The translations under genes were made by a program, and so were the position numbers. DNA of 10,289 nt from an uncultured bacterium (GTDB lineage Bacteria > Bacillota > Clostridia > Lachnospirales > Lachnospiraceae), in the NCBI GenBank assembly GCA_937916345.1, contig CALFUE010000012.1, positions 1 through 10,289 of the forward strand, given 5' to 3'. Positions 1 to 6,058 of this stretch are shown here, in pieces; position 1 is the stretch's first letter; each line of letters opens with the position of its first letter. The notes under the pieces were generated by a model. That model searched no databases, was not told the DNA's origin, and saw nothing but the letters and a program-made list of their open reading frames with translations.

Positions 1-361
1 GGCTTCTGGCAAACGCGTAGGTCATCTCCTCGGCTCTGCGCCTTATCTGTTTCTTTGACTCGTTTTCGTTGTGATACTCCAGAGCCATCTCTATCTGCCC
101 CGTGAGAACGCAAAGCGCCTCATCCAGCGTATCCCAGAGGAAACTGGTGTAGTCGGTCTTCTGGTAGAAATTCTCCACATATATCCCCGGGAAGAGGATT
201 ATTCGGAAGGTCTTTACCAGCTGATTAACGGTACGCCTGTGGGGCAGCGGCCGCTGCCCTGATTCACAGAGCAGGGGATCCGTCTGCATGTTCTCATCCA
301 GCTCTCCTATCACTTCGTCCAATATCTGTTTTTTTTCTGTCTCGTTTTTTACACATTTCAT
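1..361 (-). CDS. cysE: Serine O-acetyltransferase, N-terminal part (runs off the left edge)
   Basis: Serine O-acetyltransferase makes O-acetylserine from serine and acetyl-CoA, the first step of cysteine synthesis in the cytoplasm. I translated this by hand: 120 codons are open from an ATG at 361 to the window edge. Visible residues match the N-terminal helical domain of the clostridial EpsC/CysE-type enzyme: a 'LPHRR' stretch (residues 39-43), then 'RIILFPGIYVENF' (53-65), then 'TLDEALCVLTGQIEMAL' (78-94) and a basic/acidic helix 'RRRAEEMTYAF' (107-117). The catalytic left-handed beta-helix with hexapeptide repeats would lie outside the window, so the assignment rests on the N-terminal domain only. 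The start ATG overlaps the stop of the SGNH lipoprotein gene as ATGA (361-358), implying translational coupling; the binding site is weak (AGGG). An alternative in-frame ATG lies at 289 but would cut the conserved helices less plausibly. Confidence 0.72.
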   Translation of the reverse strand, partial: MKCVKNETEKKQILDEVIGELDENMQTDPLLCESGQRPLPHRRTVNQLVKTFRIILFPGIYVENFYQKTDYTSFLWDTLDEALCVLTGQIEMALEYHNENESKKQIRRRAEEMTYAFARS

Positions 362-1672
362 GATGTCATCAACCCTATCAGCTTGAACTGTTCGCCCCCG
401 GAATCCTCGCTCTTCCTGATCACTACCGTATGCATGGCAGCCTCGTCGGAGGTGTAGACCTCTGTCCCCGTAATGGCATTTCCCCATCCACCGGTGAAAT
501 CGGCATCGATGGTGCGAACTGTCTCACCGTCTATCAAAACATCGAATTTCCCGCTCTTTCCATCAGTGGTTTTCTGGTAGAGGATCCCAAGGTTTCTGAA
601 GTTTACCTCAAAGGTGATGCCACCTTCTCCTGACTCGTTTTTCCAGCCACCGGTGAAATGGTAATCTATATCACTCCAGGTAAAGGTTCCGGTGTCGGTA
701 ACATTTGCCGCCTCACCTGTCAAAAGATCGGCATCCCTGTAGGTATCCGAGGTGAGAGCTGGTGTGTCCCGACTCAAAGCCACCGCCTCGCCGAAATCAT
801 ACATATTTGCGTAGACATCATTCAGATAACGGTACAATATCTCTCCCGTGACGGCGTGTCCCAGAGCGGAGGGATGAACCTCGTCACCAGACAATTCTTC
901 CGCAGTGAAATGACCGCTATCCATCATGACGGATATGGCTGACGCGTAACTCACCATGGGCAGGCTGTAGTTAAAACCCACCATCACATGCTGTCCCTGA
1001 GCGTTCGAGCCGTTGGTCTGTCCCATGAAAAGGAGCATCACAGCACGGGGTCTGTCCGAGATCAATATATTTCTCACGATATTTTCGTAGGATTTCTTGA
1101 AGCTTACCGTGTCGGAGTCATTTACCGAAAATTCCACCAGAACCAGATCCGGATCGTGTTCCATCACCTGGCTCTTTAACCTGTGCACACCGAGATAGGA
1201 ATCCGTGCCTCCGATGCCCGCATTGACAAAGGTAATGTCAGCATTGGGAAAACGGGTCTCCCACCAGTCCTTAAATATATCGGCGTAGGATTTTTTGAAT
1301 CCCACCTCCGAATCCTTCGTGCCGCTTGAGATAGTACCCTCTGTAATGGAGCCTCCGATGACAGCGATGGTAACGGCCTCTCCGTTTTCCGCACGCCGCA
1401 TTACGGCTGCGAGGTTCGTATCATCTGACGAGGCCCACTGATCAGCCTTTGCGTACTCCTCCTCCGTCAGATATTCCGTGAGAAGCGGCAATGCCTCACG
1501 AGGCGTTAAACCACCTGTCTCTTCGACCCCCGGCTCAGCCGTGTCACTTACGTCCCGTTTCCGCAGGCGCGGCGGTATCCTGAACAGATGCCATGTCCGC
1601 ACTCTGACCGGAACAGCCCGCGGCAAAAACAACAACTAAAGACAATAAGCATGCGACAAGTTTTCTTTTCAT
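358..1672 (-). CDS. SGNH/GDSL-hydrolase lipoprotein with C-terminal beta domain, frameshifted as given
   Basis: Predicted surface esterase/acylhydrolase; the substrate cannot be read, but an acylated glycan is plausible. The body (frame from about 1556 to the stop at 358) has SGNH block I 'GGSITEG' with Ser108, block II Gly in 'NAGIGG', block III 'EFSVND' with Asn184, and block V 'DEVHPSALGH' with Asp263 and His266 (numbering after frame repair). From about residue 310 to 437 follows a beta-rich, possibly carbohydrate-binding domain. The true start is most likely ATG 1672, one base after the symporter stop, with GGAG nine bases upstream; it opens a lipoprotein signal peptide ending in 'AAGC' (Cys20). 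That frame hits TGA at 1546-1544. Removing one base near the CCC run at 1554-1556 joins signal, an Asp/Thr/Ala/Glu/Pro linker and body into 437 residues. Without repair, the body frame opens only at ATG 1635, whose first ~27 residues (Arg/Pro-rich) look like out-of-frame signal sequence. Sequencing error, mutation or recoding cannot be told apart here. Confidence 0.8.
1544..1672 (-). other. Lipoprotein signal peptide reading frame, interrupted by TGA
   Basis: This frame encodes Met-Lys-Arg-Lys, a hydrophobic core 'LVACLLSLVVVFAAG' and the lipobox Cys at residue 20, then a short polar Ser/Gln/Ala/Asp/Thr-rich linker, and ends at TGA 1546-1544 after 42 residues. The charged N-tip, the core length and Cys20 are typical of signal peptidase II substrates; the -3 residue is Ala rather than the preferred Leu. 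The segment has a proper ribosome binding site and start context. It is the missing N-terminus of the SGNH protein, one base out of frame with it. Confidence 0.8.
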
Positions 1673-1673
1673 A

Positions 1674-3227
1674 TCAGCCGTCTCCGAGTGAATTCTTTGA
1701 CTTAACTTCCTTCTTTTTCTCGTAGCACGAGAACATCCTCTCCACCTCAGCTGTGTCGGGCTTCGGCGTGAAAAGGCTAACCAAAGGAACCAGTATCAGA
1801 CCTCCCACCATGGCAAAAGCGCCGCAGTTGATGGGTGACTGCAGAAATGCGGGGAAAATGCTCCTTGCGAAGAGATTTACGACCATGATGCCGGCACCGA
1901 ATATGAAGCATACCCAGACAGATATCTTCGTGGTGCGCTTCCAGTAAAGTCCATAGAGGAATGGCGCAAGAAATGCTCCTGCCAGCGCTCCCCAGGATAC
2001 TCCCATGAGCTGGGCGATAAAGGTCACATTGTTCTCGTACTGGAATATTGCGATGAGCACCGAGATCACGATAAAGACCACGATGAGCAGTCTGATAATG
2101 AATACCTGCTTTTTCTCATCCATTTCCTTGATGAGATTTCCCTTGATCACATCGATGGTCAGAGTCGAGCTGGAAGCGATGACCAGTGACGACAATGTGG
2201 ACATAGATGCTGAAAGCACCAGTATTACCACCAGACCGATGAGCAGATCAGGCAGCGTGGAGAGCATCTGCGGTATGATGGAATCATAACCCCCTGCGGG
2301 AGCGCCATCGATCACATCCAGTCTGTCAGTAAAGAGTCTTCCGAATCCGCCGAGGAAATAGCTGCCGCCTGCCACGATAAGGGCGAATACGGTAGATATA
2401 ATGGTTCCCTTCTGGATCTGGCTCTCGTTTTTGATTGCGTAGAATTTCTGTACCATCTGGGGCAGCCCCCAGGTTCCCAGTGAAGTGAGGACTATTACGC
2501 CGAAGAGATTCGGAATATCCGGTCCGAGGAAGGACGCGAATACTCCGGGGGTATCAGACACGAGCGGGTCATTGATCCTTGCCAGTCCGTCCATCGCTGC
2601 GCCAAAGCCGCCGTTTGTGTTTAAGACTGCCGTGATTACGGCGATTATGCCGACTATCATGACGCAGCCCTGTATAAAGTCATTTATCGCCGTGGCCATA
2701 TAGCCTCCCGCGATAACATAAATTCCCGTAAGGATTGCCATCACCACAATACAGACCTTGAAATCCACATCAAAGGCCATTGCGAAGAGTCTGGAAAGTC
2801 CGTTGTAGAGAGATGCAGTGTAAGGGATCAGAAATATAAATACGATGATCGATGCGCAAATCTTCAGCGCAGGTGAATTGAAGCGCTTGCCGAAAAACTC
2901 GGGCATGGTAGCGGAATCGAGATGCTGAGTCATGACACGTGTTCTTCTGCCCAACACAAACCATGCCAAAAAGGAACCTATAACAGCGTTTCCGATACCT
3001 ATCCAGGTTGACGCGATGCCGTACTTCCAGCCGAACTGTCCCGCGTATCCAATGAATACCACCGCCGAAAAATAGCTGGTGCCGTAGGCGAAGGCTGTGA
3101 GCCAGGGACCCACGGAGCGCCCTCCCAGCACGAATCCATTAACGTCCGTTGCGTTCTTTCTGCAATAGATGCCTATTGCGATCATGATGCCAAAAAACAC
3201 TACAAGCATTATGATTTTTGCGATCAT
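1674..3227 (-). CDS. Sodium:solute symporter (SSS family)
   Basis: Predicted Na+-coupled uptake carrier of the SSS family (relatives include PutP, PanF and SGLT), in the cytoplasmic membrane. The 517 residues form about 13 hydrophobic segments, the usual number and length. Family marks are: 'FVLGGRSVGPWLTAFAYG' (32-49) after TM1, the SSS signature region 'GGYMATAINDFIQG' (174-187), and 'SASMSTLSSLVIASSS' (339-354), which aligns with the Na+-site Ser/Thr pair of PutP TM8. The C-terminus is a short Lys/Glu-rich cytoplasmic tail. The substrate is not readable from the motifs. The start ATG 3227 lies five bases after the dipeptidase stop, and its AAGGAGG site lies within the last codons of that gene, so the two are coupled. 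Being next to a dipeptidase and cysE suggests an amino acid or small organic nutrient as substrate (inference). Confidence 0.93.
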   Translation of the reverse strand: MIAKIIMLVVFFGIMIAIGIYCRKNATDVNGFVLGGRSVGPWLTAFAYGTSYFSAVVFIGYAGQFGWKYGIASTWIGIGNAVIGSFLAWFVLGRRTRVMTQHLDSATMPEFFGKRFNSPALKICASIIVFIFLIPYTASLYNGLSRLFAMAFDVDFKVCIVVMAILTGIYVIAGGYMATAINDFIQGCVMIVGIIAVITAVLNTNGGFGAAMDGLARINDPLVSDTPGVFASFLGPDIPNLFGVIVLTSLGTWGLPQMVQKFYAIKNESQIQKGTIISTVFALIVAGGSYFLGGFGRLFTDRLDVIDGAPAGGYDSIIPQMLSTLPDLLIGLVVILVLSASMSTLSSLVIASSSTLTIDVIKGNLIKEMDEKKQVFIIRLLIVVFIVISVLIAIFQYENNVTFIAQLMGVSWGALAGAFLAPFLYGLYWKRTTKISVWVCFIFGAGIMVVNLFARSIFPAFLQSPINCGAFAMVGGLILVPLVSLFTPKPDTAEVERMFSCYEKKKEVKSKNSLGDG

Positions 3228-3232
3228 TAAAA

Positions 3233-4693
3233 CTACTCCTCCTTAGCTTCCAATATCTTTTTTATATATTTGTACACCTTTCCTGCTGATTCTATGGACA
3301 ATCTCTCGGAAGGTGTATGGATATCGCGCATTTTTGGACCTATCGAGATCGCGTCCAGACCCTTTATCTTTTCACCGAGCACTGCGCACTCCAGTCCGGC
3401 ATGAACAGCCGTCACCTCAGGTTCCCTTTCAAAAACCTCTCTATAGGCCCTCACAGCCTTTTCACAGAATGGCGAATCATGAACTATCTTCCACTCGGGA
3501 TATTCGTCCAGTGTGGTAATCTCCGCGTTCAGCACCTCGCAGATATTTCTGATGCTGTAGAGAGCGGACTGTCTGGCGTGAAACTCCAGACTTCTGATGG
3601 AGAAATCTATCTCCAGCTCTTTTTTCTTCATATTGACGACGGCCATGTTTGATGAGGGTTCAACCAACCCCTCTATTTCTGCCGAGTAGGACAGCACGCC
3701 GTCCTTTACCATATTGAGCAATGTCATGGCGCCCTTCGCTGAGGTCTCGTCAAGCACAGCGTCGGAAATCTTGTTCTTTCTGTCAAGCTTATAATCGATA
3801 TTGACGGAAGGGTCGGTCACAGCAAATTCAGCCCTTAATCTGGACAATATTCCGCCTATTGCCTCCTCGAATATATCAAAGCTCTTTTTCTTGATGAGGA
3901 GCTTTAAGCTTCCCTCGGAGGGTATCACATTGTGTCTGGTACCGCCGGCTATGTCCACGATGTAGAACACGACGCCCTCAGACCTCAGATAGATTAATAT
4001 CCTGCCCATTAGCTTGTTGGCGTTGGCACGGCCCAGGTGTATATCGGTTCCGGAATGACCCCCGAGAAGGCCTGTGACCTTTATTTCACAGAGATGCCCC
4101 TTTTCCTTTGTCCTCTCGACAGGAAGCGTGACGCGGGAGGTAACGCCGCCGGCGCAGCCGACTATGATCTTTTCCTCCTCATCGGAATCGATATTAAGCA
4201 GGCGCTTCGCCTTGACCTTTGAGAGGTCGATCCTCTTCGCGCCGTCCATGCCAACCTCTTCTGATACGGTGAAAACAAAATAAAGCTTCGGGTGGGATAT
4301 CTTTTTATCTGTCATGAGCGAGAGCATATATGCCACAGCTATGCCATCGTCTCCTCCGAGAGTTGTGCCATCTGCCCAGATGTATTTGTCGTTCTTCCTG
4401 AGTTTTAAGGGATCCTTCTTGAAATCGTGGACATAGCCCGGACGCTTCTCACAGACCATATCCATGTGCCCCTGGAGTATCACGGGAGGCTCATTCTCGT
4501 AGCCTGCGGTAGCGGGCTTTGTGACGATGCAGTTGCAGAGCTCGTCCCTCTTGCACTTCAAGCCGGCTTTTTGGGCTGTTTTTGCGACGAAGTCACTGAT
4601 CTCCTTTTCGTTGTAGGAGCCGTGAGGGATATTCGCGATCTCCTCAAAATATTCAAATACTTTTTTGGGCTCAAGACCCTTTAGTACGTTCAT
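3233..4693 (-). CDS. pepD: Aminoacyl-histidine dipeptidase, PepD-type M20 metallopeptidase
   Basis: Cytoplasmic di-zinc dipeptidase of broad specificity (Xaa-His, Cys-Gly and others in characterised PepD enzymes); it releases amino acids from imported peptides. The sequence follows PepD end to end. The metal ligands are in place: His76 in 'QGHMDM', bridging Asp115 in 'GGDDG', Glu145/Glu146 in 'SEEVGM' (general base and ligand), Asp169 in 'NIDSD' and His459 in 'RDIHTPSE'. 'PATAGYENEPPVILQGH' and 'HAGLECAVL' are also PepD hallmarks. The lid domain with 'LLGGHSGTDIHLGRANA' is present. Length (486) is normal. I chose ATG 4693 because GAGGTGA (4702-4696) sits just before it; the upstream in-frame GTG at 4699 lies inside that Shine-Dalgarno sequence and is unlikely. 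A promoter lies about 70 bases upstream, making this the first gene of cluster B. Intact, with no missing residues seen. Confidence 0.93.
   Translation of the reverse strand: MNVLKGLEPKKVFEYFEEIANIPHGSYNEKEISDFVAKTAQKAGLKCKRDELCNCIVTKPATAGYENEPPVILQGHMDMVCEKRPGYVHDFKKDPLKLRKNDKYIWADGTTLGGDDGIAVAYMLSLMTDKKISHPKLYFVFTVSEEVGMDGAKRIDLSKVKAKRLLNIDSDEEEKIIVGCAGGVTSRVTLPVERTKEKGHLCEIKVTGLLGGHSGTDIHLGRANANKLMGRILIYLRSEGVVFYIVDIAGGTRHNVIPSEGSLKLLIKKKSFDIFEEAIGGILSRLRAEFAVTDPSVNIDYKLDRKNKISDAVLDETSAKGAMTLLNMVKDGVLSYSAEIEGLVEPSSNMAVVNMKKKELEIDFSIRSLEFHARQSALYSIRNICEVLNAEITTLDEYPEWKIVHDSPFCEKAVRAYREVFEREPEVTAVHAGLECAVLGEKIKGLDAISIGPKMRDIHTPSERLSIESAGKVYKYIKKILEAKEE
3238..3244 (-). promoter_or_regulatory. 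Ribosome binding site of the symporter, embedded in the dipeptidase gene
   Basis: AAGGAGG on the minus strand sits ten bases before ATG 3227 and forms the Lys-Glu-Glu codons just ahead of the dipeptidase TAG stop. Its position means ribosomes finishing the dipeptidase pass directly over the symporter initiation site. Confidence 0.75.
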
Positions 4694-4695
4694 AT

Positions 4696-4702
4696 TCACC
4701 TC
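4696..4702 (-). promoter_or_regulatory. Ribosome binding site that fixes the pepD start
   Basis: GAGGTGA matches the anti-Shine-Dalgarno consensus, with GAGG five bases before ATG 4693. The competing GTG codon (4699-4697) is part of this site, so the ATG is preferred and the protein is two residues shorter than the longest open frame. Confidence 0.7.
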
Positions 4703-4729
4703 GGTATATCTATGATGTCGGGATCAAAA

Positions 4730-4743
4730 GCCCCTCGCGGAGC
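4730..4743 (-). other. Small GNRA-capped hairpin in the pepD leader
   Basis: On the minus strand GCTCC and GGGGC form a five-pair stem (one G-T pair) closed by the loop GCGA, followed by TTTT. It lies in the predicted 60-base leader between promoter and pepD. The stem is short; it may be chance, or a weak attenuator-like element. Confidence 0.25.
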
Positions 4744-4762
4744 GGTTACAACAAACGGAAAT

Positions 4763-4791
4763 ATTGTATCATATTTTTTGTTGCTGTGCAA
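4763..4791 (-). promoter_or_regulatory. Sigma-A type promoter for the pepD cluster
   Basis: On the minus strand: -35 TTGCAC (4791-4786), a 17-base spacer and -10 TACAAT (4768-4763), preceded by TG in extended -10 position. The spacer holds an A-tract. Transcription would start near 4756, giving a leader of about 60 bases before pepD. Position, spacing and box quality fit a housekeeping promoter in the only sizeable gap between the two gene clusters. Confidence 0.7.
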
Positions 4792-4793
4792 CA
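4779..4793 (-). promoter_or_regulatory. Perfect palindrome over the -35 box, candidate operator
   Basis: TGTTGC-TGT-GCAACA (plus-strand reading) is a perfect inverted repeat with six-base arms and a three-base centre. It contains the whole -35 box of the pepD promoter, so a protein bound here would block polymerase. A further TGTTGC half-site lies at 4836-4841 (minus strand). The T-run lies on the wrong side for a terminator. No regulator is identifiable in the window. Confidence 0.45.
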
Positions 4794-4852
4794 TACGGCC
4801 ATTCTGAACACAAGTGCGCGATTCAACTATAAATGGCAACATTCAAGTCCGC

Positions 4853-6043
4853 TCACACTCCGTAGGAGAGCAGCACCTCGGCCCAGCGAGCGTAATAACG
4901 TCCGTACACATGCACCTGATCTGTGGTGAGCTCCGTAAGGAGCGCCCCGCTGTGCGGCGTATAGCACTGATCGGTAAAGAATTCATTAATGTTCAGGTAA
5001 AATATATGCTCACCGTCGGCAAATTGCGCGATAGCCGCATTTTTGTCATTTATGTTTATATTGTTGAAAACATCATCCGACTCACTCTTCCTGGCGGAAA
5101 CAGCCATTATGGACTGGATGAATATAATCGCATCCGGCTGGTAAGAGCGTATTACAGACAGAATTTCCCCGAAGTGGTCGGCAAAGTAAGACGTATTCCC
5201 GATGCCCAACTCATTGATACCCACACAGATATAGACCTTTCCATAGGTATAATTCTTAAGCAGATATTCCGCGTTCACCTCTTTCCCGGTCTCCGGATCC
5301 TTCACAATATTCTCCGTGAGCGCATTGTACACCGTAAGCCCGGTCATCACCGCGAACACGGCATGATCCTTCATCATCGAATAATCCCTCAGCCCGACCA
5401 TTCTCGAATCACCGATCACCAGGGCATCGTCAAAATAAGAATAGTCCTCCTGTATGTAATCATATTCCGTGGTCAGCGGGATCAGCCCGGGATCGGAATA
5501 GTATCTGCTTGTCACATCGCTTGGGGTGTATGACTCGTAAACCACATTGCCCACAGCGACCACCTCCGCATCCGCGGAAGGTGCGTTCTGCTCCTCAGAA
5601 ATTCCCTCGTTTTGCCCTTCTGCAGACTCGCCTGTCAGTTCATCAGCCGGCTCTTCTGCCGGCTCCTCAGTCGGTTCCTCATCTGAAGGCTCTTGTGTAA
5701 GCTCATCTGTCACATCATCGATCACCTCATCCACCGGTCCGGCAAAGGACTCGCCAGAGTTTGCCTGCTCCTCACCGGAAGCTTCGGCAACAGACCCTCC
5801 CGGCTCCTCAGGTATCTCCTGAACAGCGGCATCTCCCTCCGCAGCGGCATATTCCGCAAAGTCCGTCTCGTCTGCCACATCTCTGGTCAGAGCCTTCGCA
5901 AAGGCAGGCGTGGTATAGAGATCATCAGAAACCCTGCCCGTAAAAAGAGCCACTGCGGAAAGCACGCCCCATGCCGCAAGTATCATATAAAGCAGCGGCA
6001 TTTTCTTTATGGATTTTTTTATTAACTGTATAAATCTTTTCAT
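4853..6043 (-). CDS. Membrane-anchored SGNH-like protein with acidic Glu/Pro linker, partner of the MBOAT
   Basis: Probably the extracytoplasmic acyltransferase or esterase half of a surface-polymer O-acylation system. Order in the 396 residues: short basic cytoplasmic tip (1-14), one membrane anchor (about 15-36, not cleaved by any clear signal), an acidic low-complexity stalk (about 55-160) with EEPT/EEPA/EEPA units at 122-133, then an SGNH-like domain (about 200-396). SGNH marks are 'VIGDSRMVG' with Ser213 (block I), Gly235 (block II), 'CVGINELG' with Asn277 (block III, Asn-Glu instead of Asn-Asp) and 'DQVHVYG' with Asp375 and His378 (block V). So the Ser-Asp-His triad is complete. It starts 15 bases after the MBOAT stop behind an AAGGA site, and is the last gene of cluster A. 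MBOAT/SGNH pairs are established for alginate, peptidoglycan and teichoic acid modification; which polymer is meant here is unknown. No clear terminator follows it. Confidence 0.8.
   Translation of the reverse strand: MKRFIQLIKKSIKKMPLLYMILAAWGVLSAVALFTGRVSDDLYTTPAFAKALTRDVADETDFAEYAAAEGDAAVQEIPEEPGGSVAEASGEEQANSGESFAGPVDEVIDDVTDELTQEPSDEEPTEEPAEEPADELTGESAEGQNEGISEEQNAPSADAEVVAVGNVVYESYTPSDVTSRYYSDPGLIPLTTEYDYIQEDYSYFDDALVIGDSRMVGLRDYSMMKDHAVFAVMTGLTVYNALTENIVKDPETGKEVNAEYLLKNYTYGKVYICVGINELGIGNTSYFADHFGEILSVIRSYQPDAIIFIQSIMAVSARKSESDDVFNNININDKNAAIAQFADGEHIFYLNINEFFTDQCYTPHSGALLTELTTDQVHVYGRYYARWAEVLLSYGV
5646..5681 (-). repeat. Three tandem 12-base units in the acidic stalk
   Basis: Plus-strand units gccggctcttct (5646-5657), gccggctcctca (5658-5669) and gtcggttcctca (5670-5681) differ at one to three positions, with a degenerate fourth unit to about 5693. 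Each encodes one Glu-Glu-Pro-Ala/Thr block. Because the unit is a multiple of three, copy number could change by slippage without breaking the frame. Confidence 0.7.
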
Positions 6044-6058
6044 AATCCTTAAGCCCGA

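Noticed and set aside
1545..1635. N-terminus starting at ATG 1635 for the SGNH protein
   Set aside because: Its first ~27 residues are Arg/Pro-rich, lack a binding site and are the out-of-frame reading of a clear signal peptide starting at 1672.
4694..4699. GTG 4699 as the pepD start
   Set aside because: The codon is inside the GAGGTGA ribosome binding site; ATG 4693 has proper spacing.
4800..4852. Possible terminator after the anchored SGNH gene
   Set aside because: Only a four-base AATG/CATT inverted repeat with no T-run was found; too weak to call.
4814..5533. 239-codon open frame on the plus strand
   Set aside because: It lies antisense over the SGNH gene, has a His/Arg/Ile-rich composition without any motif, and no binding site; the minus-strand protein has full SGNH motifs.
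5547..5822. Ser/Pro-rich plus-strand frame resembling a mucin-like protein
   Set aside because: It is the complement of the Glu/Pro-rich stalk repeats; low complexity on one strand forces it on the other.
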